A stretch of 64,000 nt of DNA from Utricularia gibba (Eukaryota > Streptophyta > Magnoliopsida > Lamiales > Lentibulariaceae), in NCBI GenBank assembly GCA_002189035.1, contig NEEC01000010.1, positions 1,736,001-1,800,000 of the forward strand. The letters run 5' to 3'. The number at the start of each line of letters is the position of its first letter. The first letter of the stretch is position 1. The notes under the pieces were generated by a model that was given only the letters and a program-made list of their open reading frames with translations, had not been told where the DNA came from and searched no databases. Positions 25,964 through 37,023 of the stretch are shown here, piece by piece. Made by a program: the position numbers and the translations under genes.

Positions 25964-28900
25964 TTAGGAGAGCTCGTCCACAAGTATGGTTGATTCACTG
26001 CCGATCCCAAGGTCAAACAGAGAGGACATATCATCATCGAGCATCGCCGGTAATGGAGAGCCCTGTACACCAGGGAAGCAAAGCCTTTAGATCATGCAAA
26101 CAAGCTAGAATTTTAATGGTTTGATGGTGGCAAAGGTAACCTCTTCTTGAAGATAAAGTACTGGTTTGATGGACGGCAGCTTGAAGAAGCTTTGGCAAAG
26201 ATTCTTTAGCTTTCCTACCTACAGAAGAAACTAGTGCTTCAGCAAACTCGAAAACACTTCAACACAAAGCTAGAAACAACTGTCTGAAAGAACTTGTGTT
26301 TTTTCAGGGACATTACTGTTGTGGATGCAGGAAGCTTTTTCAGGAGGGGTGCCTTCTCACCCATCGATGCTCCGATGCATTTCAAGGTGATAGCTGCAGT
26401 AATGAGATAATTTTTATGCAATTTGAAGCCTGTGGGGGGTACTATGGATGGATGAACATGTACATAAGATGCATACAAATTAAGCCAGACGCCATCTTCT
26501 GTGGTCCTGATACTCCAATTGTTGGCCGTTCGTCTTCGATTCCATGGGCCCTTTTTAGTTCTGCAAACCTGCATCATGTTATACAGATCAACTCTAAGTG
26601 CAGATGTAGTTGACAAGACAGCGATTCGTCTACCACGGAATGAAAACACTAGAATGGAAGCAAGAAAAAGCCAGATATAGGCAGCAAGAGAACAGAGGTA
26701 TGTAAGAATGCGCTAGATTCACACAGCGCATTGCAAAATGTACTCAAGCTTGAGAAACGCATGCAACCTGGGATGAAGCCTCCGAATTTCTTCAGGAGAA
26801 CCACTTGTTTTCGACATGACTAAGCGCACATACCTGAAGAGGAACAAAGAGATGATCCATCAAGACTCACATCATGCAGTCAAACAGAATGGATTAAGAT
26901 CTTCATCACATGGTTCAAAAGCAGCACACAATACACGAAGGGAAACTGTTGTGCCCCTGGGATCAACTTCCAGTCATTGGAGATAGAACGATGGAGTTGG
27001 TGCAGAACAATTGGTGTGTCCTCTGCAGTAATAGCAACTTGAAGTCGATCCAAGAGACACAACAGAACAGTACCTAATTTCTGAGTCTTTGCGTTCTCGA
27101 GAACTAACCTGCAGAAAACAAGGGTGGGTCAAGAACAGCTTCAGGAACTTCCTTCAGTACATGCAAGAAATAATTACCTCACTCCCGTTAAGTATTTTAA
27201 CCTTTGCTAAACGAGCAGCGATCTCAAACCTTGGTACGCCTCCCTTTCCCACATCTGAAACAGGATTATCAGAGAGCCTAATATCCTACAAAAGGATAAA
27301 AAGGAGTTATTGGGCATTAAGAACAAAGACCAAGTTTTTAAACAGCAAGTGTAATTCATAGGGGCCATATGTGTTCAGTTTGATCTTATCAAAACCTAAT
27401 ATTTTTGGGAGCTTTGATGCACTGCATCTAACCTTTGGACATAAACATCAATAAACAGAACAATAGACCACTTAGAACCAGATAGGTGATGAATCATTGA
27501 GTTATATGATGATATTTTGCAAACAAAATGATGCTTACAATCAGTTTGGGGAAGGAGTTTAGTGAATTGATAGACTCCACATCTTCAATCATGTTCCCCC
27601 CTGAAGGTAATCTCCAATGTAAACAAATAACCAAGCAAAAACTTATCCGTCACATATTATGTGGAGGGCTTTTTCGAAGCTTTACCAAGATGGAAGCTAT
27701 GCAAACTCTTGAAAGGCAAGAGATTTTTATCAAGAGGCTCATACTGAACATTGGAATCATGTTGTCCACCATAATCTGGGTACCAGACATTCTTAATCCT
27801 ATTATTGTTCAAGAAAAGCTGCTCCAAACTGTACGTAAGAACAAAATAAAATGTCAGAAACACCTATGTATGCCTCTGAGTCCTACGTGTGCAAAAATGA
27901 GGAAACTAGAACAACTCCGTCCAAGTTACCAGCACAAATGAGAAAGCTTCAGCACTTCATCCCAGGTAGATATACTGTTGTTATCTAGGTCAAGAAGTCT
28001 CAAATAGTTAAAGCCTTCAACCGCATTCGAGGACACAGGCTTGACAAGCAAAATAGATCCTTAGGCTACACAGATATTAAAACTTTCTACGGTACAGAAG
28101 AAATGCGAACAGCATGACAACTTGTGTATTATCACCAAAGAGATAAATGAAGACACAAGTATATTGACAATTGAGCAAACCATTATTTCTCTTAAGTGGT
28201 TTCCAGCAGCATGCAGCTCATTCATATGAGGGAATGCACGATTCAAAGCCTGTATCTGCATTATTTTGTAACAAAGGAAAAAATCAAGCCATGAGCTTTG
28301 GTGATTGCGAAAAAAAAGAGAGACGATAAAACTGCAGGAGAGATGAGTCCAACCTGCTTCCAAGTTATTCCTACATGGTTCAGTACTAGAATGCAAATCC
28401 GACTCTGCTGGTATACATTTTCTATATCAGAGGACATGAGATTGCTGGATAGATTGAGGGTTGTAAGGGCAACCAAACTTTCACAGATAAGAAACACGTC
28501 CTACAAGAATAGGAAAAAATATTCCTCGTTCTTCATGACATGCGCTTTGCAATATATTGGCTACAGAAAGATAAAGACATACTTTCCAATTCACAAGCAA
28601 GTTACCAGTCAAGTCAAGCTCCTTTAAATCTGCACTCAAAGTTAAAGTTGAAGTTAAACATTTAGCAAATAAAATTCAAGTTTACAACCAAAACGGAAAG
28701 GATGGAAATGCCATGAAAAGCACTTACTAGGCAGAGTTGAGGACACAACATTTGGATCCCCAGGAGAACTAACCCCGAGATAAGACAAAGATGCAGACGT
28801 CATTTCCTCAAAACGGCTCAGTTTGTCCTCAATTTTTTCTTTTCCAAGAAGCTGAATTGATACTCTTCGGTTTCTTGCCGAAAGAACGTACATTTCTTCT

Positions 28901-29364
28901 GAAAAGAAACACAGATGTGCATTAGCATACACCAATGATCAGCACATTCGGCAACGGAACAACATTTTGATACCCTCTTCCAACTAAGAACACCATAGAC
29001 AAAGGAAGGACATGAATCTTCTGTACCCTACCACTTTACCTTCTTCTTCCTTGGAAGAGGCACCTCGATACCGCGTTTCGAGCGCTTCTATGAGTGACAC
29101 GCCAGCACTAAGATTTTGCGGCCTCAAGAATGACGCTGTTCTGGGTCCCCTAGCGGCAAAATATCTAATGCCACCATGGGAACCATCGTGCTTGCCTTCA
29201 CCGTCAGCGTCCCAATCGACCCCGATCCAGTCATCGGAGTATCCCGCCAAAGGCCCCACATATTTGACAGTGCCGGTTCTGGTTGGGTTCCCGGCGTAGT
29301 GAACCCTTTGTCCAACAAGAAATGGTTCTCCTTTGCATGACGCATCTTGTTGGCTTCCCTGCAT
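25964..29364 (-). CDS. TBCE: Tubulin-folding cofactor E (PFIFFERLING)
   Basis: Chaperone that, with cofactors A-D, assembles alpha/beta-tubulin dimers in the cytosol. Fifteen exons on the minus strand: 29364-29040, 28898-28728, 28629-28583, 28500-28354, 28249-28181, 28039-27930, 27828-27686, 27600-27539, 27285-27178, 27108-27074, 26833-26768, 26568-26477, 26393-26317, 26218-26141 and 26062-25964. They give 542 residues, all phases consistent, no frame break. Domains: CAP-Gly near the N-terminus (GEPFLVGQRVHYAGNPTRTG, HDGSHGGIRYFAARGP), leucine-rich repeats (LKELDLTGNLLV, LVALTTLNLSSNLM, LRLLDLDNNSIS, LEQLFLNNNRIKNVW), and a C-terminal ubiquitin-like domain (LKKLPASTTVGKLKNLC, ending DLGIGSESTILVDELS). 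I chose the ATG at 29364 (MQGSQQDAS) as the first in-frame Met. Confidence 0.97.
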
Positions 29365-30198
29365 ACTCAGCACTAAACCTCCGGTCACCTCTCCCACGGA
29401 ATTTCTACTTCGGCAAATCACACTGATCTCTTTGAAGAAACTAAAAAATGAATCTTGTTCTGACTACCGAGTTTCTAGTGTACGTGAATTGACAAAAATA
29501 GCCATCGTAATCGGTCGCCTTCTGTCTTCTTCCGTGAAGTACGATAAACCGTAGGATGCTCTCTCAAGAACAAGGGAACCCTAGAGTTTTCCTTTCTCCA
29601 TCTTCTTGATTTCTGAACCCCGGGTTCATTATCTGGCGGAAGAGTATTGTTCCGGATATTTCCCGATGGAAAGGCATGCAATCTTTTATTTTTCTTAGTC
29701 TTCACAGTTAACGGATCATCGCATTGAGGGGTTATGAATGGGAGTAGGATCCGAGCATTTTATTTAGCCTACTCGGTTGGAAAGCGGTGCTTTGTGTATT
29801 GTAGTTGTTTGTGTTTCTATTCTGTTCACCATGTGCTACGCAAGCTTGGATTCTGGAGAGGGAAGTGATTTGTGATTGTGTGGCGGGCTTTGTCATGAGT
29901 TGTTAGCTTGTTCTCTGTTTTCAGCTTTTTACCGTTGTAGGACAGATCTCAACATCTAGAATGTGTATCCTTCACAAAATTATGTTGGAAATGTATTGTC
30001 AGTTTTTTGTTGCCTACACTTTATGGAAACACTGTATTGCTGTTTTGTGCCCATTTCTGAAGTGTTTGTATTTCTTCTGGACACCTGCATTACATGTTTT
30101 TTCTGATTGCAGTTATTGAAAAGAAGGTTACTTTTGTGGGAGGAAACAGGTGTATGTAAACAAAGTTTTATCTCTCAATTCAACAAGATCAAATACAC
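29365..30198. other. Intergenic promoter region between TBCE and FAX
   Basis: Divergent promoter region of about 830 bp. An AACCCTAGAG element close to the TBCE side at about 29577 resembles a telo-box. No gene is seen. Confidence 0.4.
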
Positions 30199-30942
30199 AT
30201 GGGGGAGCTTCTAGCACTTTCACCATCATCCTTGATGCTATTATGTCAGTCGCCGAGACGAGGACAGTTTTCTATCAGGTCCGGGGTGACATCCCTTTCA
30301 ATGAATTCCATTGAGTGTATGATATCATCTAAGAGAATCAAGTTTCCTGCATCATATCTCGAGAGGAATCACGCCTCCTGGAAGACCGGAGCTAGTGTTG
30401 TATCAGACTCAACGATGCCTACCACTTTCACTGCTGATTCGCCTGGAAAAGATGTTGAGATTTTACCCGATTCCGGTGGATCGGATGATATATTCAATGG
30501 GCCAAACAATGGTGGAGATGGAGGAGGAGGAGGAGGAAGGGGTGGTGGTGGTGATGGGAGTGATAATCCTTCTGGTAGAAGCGAGGATAAGAGCGGCGAC
30601 GATTCCATGCGACGAGGCATATCGATGTCACAGAAACTCACTCTTGGATACTCTGCGTTGGTCGGAATTGGTGGGCTGTTGGGGTTCCTCAAGGGTGGTA
30701 GCAACAAGTCTTTGATAGCTGGTGGAGCTTCAGCTGCCCTTTTAGTTGCCATTTACGCTCTACTTCCATCAAATCCTGTTTTGGCTTCATCTCTTGGCTT
30801 TGGCGTGTCTGCTGCTCTTCTTGTTGTGATGGGATCCCGCTTCAAGAACTCCGGGAAGATCTTCCCCGCCGGAGTCGTCTCCGGTGCCTCGCTTGTTATG
30901 GCAGGTGGATATATACATGGAATCCTCCGTAGTCTGCACTAA
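30199..30942 (+). CDS. FATTY ACID EXPORT protein (TMEM14/FAX2-like)
   Basis: Plastid-envelope protein of the TMEM14 family; FAX proteins move free fatty acids out of plastids. Single exon, 247 residues. The first about 70 residues form a Ser/Arg-rich transit peptide. A glycine/acidic linker follows (GGDGGGGGGRGGGGDGSDN). The TMEM14 region then has four hydrophobic helices: SALVGIGGLLGFLKGGSNKS, LIAGGASAALLVAIYALL, SLGFGVSAALLVVMGSRF and GVVSGASLVMAGGYIHGIL. The GxxxG-rich helices and the RFKN-S-GKIFPAG loop are typical of the family. The poly-glycine linker points to FAX2 or FAX4 more than FAX1 or FAX3; the exact paralog is inferred. Confidence 0.9.
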   Translation: MGELLALSPSSLMLLCQSPRRGQFSIRSGVTSLSMNSIECMISSKRIKFPASYLERNHASWKTGASVVSDSTMPTTFTADSPGKDVEILPDSGGSDDIFNGPNNGGDGGGGGGRGGGGDGSDNPSGRSEDKSGDDSMRRGISMSQKLTLGYSALVGIGGLLGFLKGGSNKSLIAGGASAALLVAIYALLPSNPVLASSLGFGVSAALLVVMGSRFKNSGKIFPAGVVSGASLVMAGGYIHGILRSLH

Positions 30943-31357
30943 TCATCCATCATCTTTTACTGCTGCTGCTTCCCTTCTGCTCAGTGTAGACACTTGTGTA
31001 GCTCTGTTCACGTTTTGGTTGGACACGTTGCGGACACGCGTGCGTCTGGTTGTTGCTAGCCACCGTGTCCGTGACACCCCACGATGGTTTATGTTTCCGT
31101 TCCCTGTCTTAATAAGCTTGTGGCTTTGTTGGGCCGTTGCTGGGCCAGGCCTGTACAAGTTCGCGCTTTTCATCGAGTAAGGAGAGGGGCCCATGACAAG
31201 CCACGTAGGCACTAATGCATTTTTCACCACTTCTGATAAACTAGGTTGAAATGGAAGTTCGAAATGGCGTCTAGAAATTTGGTAACAGAACTTGTGAAAC
31301 GTTGGTCTAATCCGACGGAGGGTTTTGCGATTTGAAATAGTTGGTCAATGCTCGGGA

Positions 31358-32029
31358 ATGGAAGAAGGATCCAAGCTAGAATCTTTGCCGGAAGATGGAG
31401 AAAACGCCACTAACGATGCTAACGTTCCTCTTCGTTCCTGGACTCGGTAGTGAGTGGACTATCGTTCAATCTTCACGATTTTTCATGATCTCAAATATCT
31501 GTGGCTGTGATTCGACTGGAGATTACGAGGCTTCCACAGGAACCTGAAGTGCATGAAAGGAGTTTAAAAGTGGTGATCATCGGATTTTTGTTGGAGTCTT
31601 TATTGGCTGAGTATTGAATGCATTTTTGTGTAGAAGAATATGTCCTGGTACATTTGAGTACTTTACCAACATTGGTTTATGTTTGAGGGACAAAAGAACG
31701 GATGGCAATAGAGCTGCATCGCAAAAGTTTGCGCCTTTAAACTGGTCTAGCTATTTGGACCAAGAAGAAGATGTTCATATCTCAGGCATGTTAGTGGCGT
31801 GATAGTTTCCACTTCTTTACTTTTCACATTAGTCTTCCCGAAGCCTTTCTTCTTCGATTTGGTCCAGGTTTTTCATCTTTACAAAGCAGGAACTGAAGGC
31901 CTGGTTTTTTTATGTCTCCCTCAAATGTTTTTTCATTATGTTTCTCATCGGATCATATGTTTTACCACAGAAGTCGTGTTTTGCAGATTCCGGGAACTCG
32001 GGGTTCATCAACAAACAATTGAGCATGGT
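31358..32029 (+). pseudogene. Relic of protein phosphatase methylesterase 1 (PME1)
   Basis: PME1 removes the C-terminal methyl group of PP2A. Only its N-terminal part is recognisable. A first exon 31358-31446 (MEEGSKLESLPEDGENA) joins in phase to about 31630-31790, reading FAPLNWSSYLDQEEDVHI, which matches the family segment APLDWSxYFDxExD. About 31869-31920 gives VFHLYKAGTEGLVFLCL, matching VFHVYMAGTEGPVVFCL. A weak trace near 31986 (GSSTNN) recalls the HGxSST loop. The oxyanion segment HGGGYSG, the catalytic Ser (GHSMGG), Asp and His regions are all absent, and the next gene begins within 200 bp. The splice border after VHISGM is not canonical. I read this as a truncated, decayed copy. Confidence 0.68.
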
Positions 32030-32210
32030 AACAGAAATGATTGGCGTACTCGGATTGTCTGTGTTGTTGTCTGCTCATGATCTTCCTGTTACATACCCTA
32101 CGACCAGAAGTGTCTGAACAAAGAACCTTCCTCATGTGGCTACATGAGTTTTAAATCAGAAAGGAAACAAGAACAAGATCTCCACTGGAAACAAAACAAA
32201 GCAACGTCAC

Positions 32211-32880
32211 TCAATTTGCTGTGGATTCCTTGAGGTACGCAATGAGGTCAGCTCGCTGTTGAGGATTCTCGAGTCCAGAAAAAGCTATCTTCTTCCCAGG
32301 TGTGTACTGTGTTCAACCAATCACAAACTTCAGGTCTATCATTCATCACAGGAAAAACAAGTTTCTCTCAAGAAAGTCGAGGAACAGAGTATGTGTACTA
32401 TTGGATCTATGTTATATGAGGGAATGTGAACCATGGTACAGCAAAAAAAAGCACCATAATAAAGGGATGATCCGAGGCCAAAACCTCCATAATCCATTTG
32501 TGCCTACTGATGCATTTACCTTTTTGGGGTTGAGTAGATATTCATAGAGGGTGTCCTCCTCCCATATGACACCATCCGCATTCTTAGTAGCCGCAGAATA
32601 TGAAAACCCAGGGCTTGTTCCCGACTGCTTTCCAAACAGTCCATTGAGGTTTGGCCCTAAACATCATTCACAAGCTTTCAGCAGAGGCTCATTCGTATGA
32701 TAGGAAACAAGCTTTTACTCAGGAAGAACCCTGGGTTTGGGAAAGTCTGAAGAAGGTACGCATATTACCATGTTTATGGGGAGCTCCCTTTTCAAGGCTG
32801 TGGCAAAAGCCACACTTTGTCTTGAATAGTTTTTCTCCCGCGTCTCTGTTTCCCGGAGGAGCTTCTGCAAACGTCGCCAT
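32211..32880 (-). CDS. Divergent cytochrome c lacking the Met heme ligand
   Basis: Class I cytochrome c, normally the soluble mitochondrial carrier between complexes III and IV. Three exons: 32880-32769, 32656-32520 and 32306-32211, giving 114 residues, with in-phase GT..AG borders and no stop. The heme-binding CxxCH is present as [11 protein letters not shown], and [12 protein letters not shown], the Trp in VIWEED and LLNPKKY are conserved. The segment that usually reads YIPGTKM-F here reads YTPGKKIAF: the sixth heme ligand, Met80 in vertebrate numbering, is Ile (codon ATA). There is also about one extra residue in [10 protein letters not shown] and a Pro/His change in GAPHKHG. This is either a paralog with altered heme chemistry or an early pseudogene. 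It sits between two gene relics, which makes decay plausible, but the open frame argues that it is still translated. Confidence 0.9.
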
Positions 32881-33130
32881 TTTGATCGAGGGTTCCACCC
32901 AGTCGGGGATGAAGGAGCTCGAAGGGGTCGCCGAATTTGACAGTCAGCGGAGTTTACAGATCATTAAATAGGGATGTGGAGATCTATGGGTTTCATCTCT
33001 TTTCAGTGGGCGCTGCGTGACCCGCCTGTGGTGCAGTATGGGTATCCCTAATCTATGCAACTCTCTAGAACAAGAAAATTGTGGCCAATGGGAGTCTTAC
33101 ACGTGTGTATCCTGTCATCGTTCTCCTTTG

Positions 33131-33968
33131 ATGGCCACGGCTGCACCCCGCCGCACGCACTCTTCTTCTTGTTAGCCCACTAAACCCATCTCCGGGATTC
33201 CTTCTAGCTGCCCAGTAAGGAATGTGGCGGGTAAAGCCACCGATTTGTCACAGCCATCCTGGTCTTCCTCTGCAGAAGCCGAAGAAGGCAGCAGTAGCGG
33301 ATTGGGTTCCGGTGGTACCGCTGGCGGCGCTGCCTAAAGGAGATCTTCTCATTGTCATACGGAGCGGGGAGGCAATTTTGCTCGTGTGTTGCAAAAATGA
33401 GGTCTTTGGCATTGAGAATAGGCCTCCGAGAGGTACATGTTTGTTCTATTGCCTCAAAGGGTTTGTTCAGTCCACTCAACGAATGATCTCATAAGAACAG
33501 AAATGGGTTCTGGGTCCCGGATTGAGGATTAAGATTAGAGAGGAATCTAGAGATCTAATGAATCATAGATTTACCCATTTTGTTCTAGCGGTTTAATGTG
33601 AATCCTGGCCTAGCACTTGGCTTCAAATTCGCTCTGCATATGCGATCCTGATCTTGAAGCAGCTTACTTCTAGGCTTGGCGATTGGTGATTGGAAAGATT
33701 TCTTCTTGGATACTAGAGTTTCCCTTTTAGAAGTGTTCTCCCCTGGTTAATGCTTAACATTTGGAAATCTGTTGCCGAGAGACTTGTGCATTATGCGTTT
33801 TATGTGCTGCAGGATGGATGCACTGTTTGTCCTTCTACTGAAAGCACATTTGATTCAAGAACGGGAGGGATCAAGGACTGTTATCCCAGGAGTCCTGTAC
33901 TGAGAGCTCCCACTCCACCTCTAGCAACCCTCTTCCTCTATCCCTTGAAAATCCAGGATGAGACATGA
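33131..33968 (+). pseudogene. Relic of PSB33-type Rieske-domain thylakoid protein
   Basis: PSB33 is a thylakoid protein with a Rieske-like fold that stabilises photosystem II. Two exons are recognisable. One at 33276-33432 reads ADWVPVVPLAALPKGD and KNEVFGIENRPPRG. One at 33813-33968 reads DGCTVCPSTESTFDSRTGG and SPVLRAPTPPLATLFLYPLK, then stops. The segment normally between them (AEGAYSEGL region) is missing or reduced to a trace near 33662 that contains a stop. The transit-peptide region after the ATG at 33131 hits a stop after 14 codons. The C-terminal membrane part of the family is absent. I therefore call it a decayed partial copy, with base-loss errors as a possible partial cause. Confidence 0.65.
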
Positions 33969-34954
33969 AAGATGCACCCAGGCATTTGAGTTAGAACATC
34001 AGGAAATATTGTTCGCTTTGCCACTGTTACCCCTCATCATGTGCAAATGAATTTTTATTTACTATATCGAAAAAAATCTTTTTTACTTTAATACTTTTAA
34101 TTATATCCACATTTAATTATATTCACAACCACACAGGTCCCTTGGAGACGCTTATTATACACACCATGGATTACATCTCGTGTTTTATTTAATATTTAAA
34201 ATATTCAACGAAGCACGCTGAAATTGACCCAAATCACTCGTTTTTTTTTGCGTGAAAAGTCAACGGACTTTCGGTGGTTGACTTTCAAAGTTCAGGAGCA
34301 CGTCGGCACCGCACGTCCACCATTAGAATCGTTGTCGGGCTTCGGACATAAAAAATCAGCATGTTATTTTAACATTTTTGGTATTCAAATGGTACCCGGT
34401 TTCACACTCGCATTCCCATTGTACGGTATTATTGTGTAAAATGGGAATTATATATATACGATCATTCTAAATCTATTTTTATTAATTCGATCAAAAATCA
34501 AGTCTTTACTAGAAAATATTGTTGTTGGCGGTTGCCTACTTGTAGGTGCATGGGGCATTGACCACGTTTCATTGTAAACCTTTCGATAAAACTCTAGATA
34601 TAATTTAACTTTACATTAAATTGATTTTAAATTAAACTACTATTTTAATTTAAAAACTTCTTATCAAATACATATATTAAATAAAATATACTTTCAAACC
34701 ACGCACTAACTAATGGTTTTAGATTTTACTTAGAAGAATGTATTGTGTAATATTTATTTGATCATTTTGTTTATTCTTTTCATTTTATGTGTAATAATAA
34801 ACTTGAAAATGAATATAAATAATTGAAATAATTGTCATAAGGTATGAACTTGGTGGACAAAAAAAAGTTTAATTTGAAGTCTCCTTGGCGGGTTGGAATA
34901 TATTAAGGTTATGTATGTGGACACGAATCATCTCCCTCCGGTGATAAGGAAGCG
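33969..34954. promoter_or_regulatory. AT-rich upstream region of the ERF gene with W-box inverted repeat
   Basis: TTGACC occurs at 34224-34229. AAAGTCAAC at 34256-34264 is the exact reverse complement of GTTGACTTT at 34277-34285, placing two W-box cores head to head 12 bp apart. The rest is AT-rich with no gene. WRKY control of the neighbouring ERF gene is inference. Confidence 0.4.
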
Positions 34955-35320
34955 ATGAGCAGCGGTTCCTCTTCCTCTCCTACCGCCGCCATGCCCAAGT
35001 TCAAAGGTGTAAGAACACGTAAATGGGGCAAATACGTGTCCGAAATCCGGGTTCCCGGTAGCACCGAGCGTCTCTGGCTGGGAACTTACTCCACCGCGGA
35101 GGCCGCAGCCGTGGCCCATGACGTCGCATTTTACTGCCTCCGGGGGGATTCCTCGCCTCAAAGTCTCAACTTCCAGTTGTCCTTGCCGGAGGGAGCCCGT
35201 GTCGGATTGTCACCGCGGTCGGTGCAGAGGGTAGCCTGCGACGCCGGAATGGCGGTTGATGCCCGTTTACGTGATTCGCCGCCGCAGCAGGATCAGAGCC
35301 GCACGGCGGGGAACCTGTAG
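34955..35320 (+). CDS. AP2/ERF transcription factor, DREB-type group II
   Basis: Single-exon gene for a 121-residue protein with one AP2 domain at about residues 16-70. The domain begins [18 protein letters not shown], with the strand-forming WVSEIR-type motif here as YVSEIR, continues [20 protein letters not shown] and ends [12 protein letters not shown]. The combination of RKWGKxVSEIR and STAEAAA resembles the small group II DREB proteins (ERF014 to ERF020 in Arabidopsis). Such proteins bind GCC or DRE elements and take part in stress responses. There is no clear C-terminal EAR repressor motif; the tail is Gln/Ser/Arg-rich. Lack of introns and high GC at the start of the gene fit the family. 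Confidence 0.93.
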   Translation: MSSGSSSSPTAAMPKFKGVRTRKWGKYVSEIRVPGSTERLWLGTYSTAEAAAVAHDVAFYCLRGDSSPQSLNFQLSLPEGARVGLSPRSVQRVACDAGMAVDARLRDSPPQQDQSRTAGNL

Positions 35321-36183
35321 ATAGATATCTGGGTTCACGATTCCAAGTAGGATGCCGTTGTTATTTTTCTTTGCTAGTTGGGGAATGAATGTATTTTTCT
35401 CGGTCGTGTCTCCGGTCGAAGTCGTCGCTGTTCGGCGGCGTTTCTTGTCGGCATTTGGTTCTCAATTTATAGATTACTCATGGGTTTAGTCAAACTAAAA
35501 AATAATTAATTATATATTACTGCAAAACATGTAAAAAAGACACATTTTTAGTGCTTTCAGGGAAGAACAAAAGCACCATTATGTTGCAATCAGAGTTAAC
35601 TGAGCCCAGAAGCGAGATCATTTACCTTGTCCAAGTAAGTGATGGATTCATCGAGGAAGCTTCCAACTTATTCCCTGAACTTAAGCTCCCACTGCAAGAT
35701 CTGTTCCTCTTTTTGCAGACTGGTAAGTACCTTGCTGCACCCCACAAAAGCGCCAACTTGCTATCTTGGTAGAACCCAAAAAGAGAAGGAAAGAAGATGG
35801 TTGTTCTGCATCAGAAGAGCAAATCCATGCTTTGGGATGCAGATTCAGATTGAGAAAGAACCAAAGATGAGATTTTGACTTACGGGGATGTAAGATTTTT
35901 GTACAGTTTTCGTGTGATGGGGGTGTCTTAAGAATTAAGATGGAGGCATGCAGGCAATGGATATGGAAGTTCTGCACGAGTTGATTGTCTTTTATAACCT
36001 CACCTACTTCACCTTTGCTTCCAAAAGGGTCACCAAATATTCGATCTGATGTCCCCATCGAACATCAACAAATCCTTTGTTTACAAGCAAAATCAGGGGC
36101 AGTTGAAGCCAAATAGCTTCCTTTTTTTCCTGCATCTCCATCTTCCTCGCAGCGGCAGAAGACAGAGGAACCTTTCTTGAAAC
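35321..36183. other. Spacer, no recognised gene
   Basis: Contains a modest open stretch about 35551-35772 with no start context or family that I recognise. Otherwise the 3' flank of the ERF gene and the promoter of the xylan methyltransferase. Confidence 0.4.
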
Positions 36184-37023
36184 ATGAGAGCCAGGCCACA
36201 ATTGTCCTTCAGCCTCAAGGTCATTCTTCTTGGTTGCTTGTTCATTTCTCTTCTCTTTTTACTGCATAAATCGGCTAACTCATACACTGAAGAGACGAGC
36301 CAACCAAGTTGTCACACTCTTTCTTCTGCTCCTGCAACATCTTCTTGCACCAAAATTCCATCTTCTTTAGCCACTGCCATCGTTCACTATGCAACTTTAA
36401 ACATCACACCCCAGCAAACAATCGAAGAGATATCGATAACCCTCCGGGTACTCGAGGCGAAGTCTCCTTGCAACTTCTTGGTTTTCGGATTAGGCCGCGA
36501 CAGTCTCATGTGGACGTCTCTCAACCATGGCGGAAGGACGGTTTTTCTTGAAGAAGACAAGAGCTGGATCGAGCAGATCCAGAGACAAATCCCTTCTTTA
36601 GAAGCATACCATGTTGTTTACAACACCAAGTTGACTCAAGCTGATGAGCTGCTTGACCTCAGCAAAACAGAGGACTGCACAAATGTCGTTGATCCAAGGC
36701 TCTCGAAGTGCAGACTTTCATTGAAGAATTTGCCTGCTGAGGTTTACAATGTGGAGTGGGATCTGATCATGGTTGATGCCCCAACCGGGTACTTCGACGG
36801 AGCACCGGGGAGAATGAGTGCAATCTACACAGCTGGTCTGATGGCTAGAAACAGAGAAAATGGTGAGACTGATGTGTTTGTACATGATGTGAACAGAGAA
36901 GTTGAGCACAAGTTTTCAAAAGCGTTGCTCTGTGATGGTTTTCTGAGAGAAGAAGAAGGGAGACTGAGGCATTTCACCATCCCCAGCTACAGAACTCGTC
37001 AAGGAAGAAACTTTTGTCCTTGA
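36184..37023 (+). CDS. GXM: Glucuronoxylan 4-O-methyltransferase (DUF579)
   Basis: Golgi enzyme that methylates glucuronic-acid side chains of xylan using S-adenosylmethionine. One exon, 279 residues. A type II membrane anchor lies near the N-terminus (LKVILLGCLFISLLFLL) after a short basic tail. The DUF579 core has CNFLVFGLGRDSLMWTSLNH, a SAM-binding-type glycine motif, then GRTVFLEEDKSWIEQIQ, WDLIMVDAPTGYFDGAPGRM and TDVFVHDVNREVEHKFS, ending GRNFCP. Motifs and length match GXM1/2/3; the related IRX15 proteins are also DUF579, but GLGRDSLMW and the overall length favour GXM. The GDSL gene converges on it with about 190 bp between the stops. Confidence 0.94.
   Translation: MRARPQLSFSLKVILLGCLFISLLFLLHKSANSYTEETSQPSCHTLSSAPATSSCTKIPSSLATAIVHYATLNITPQQTIEEISITLRVLEAKSPCNFLVFGLGRDSLMWTSLNHGGRTVFLEEDKSWIEQIQRQIPSLEAYHVVYNTKLTQADELLDLSKTEDCTNVVDPRLSKCRLSLKNLPAEVYNVEWDLIMVDAPTGYFDGAPGRMSAIYTAGLMARNRENGETDVFVHDVNREVEHKFSKALLCDGFLREEEGRLRHFTIPSYRTRQGRNFCP

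Noticed and set aside
30369-30752. 127-codon proline-rich minus-strand frame
   Set aside because: It is the antisense of the glycine-rich linker of the FAX gene.
35551-35878. Open frames between the ERF and xylan methyltransferase genes
   Set aside because: No start context, no domain and no splice-supported extension.
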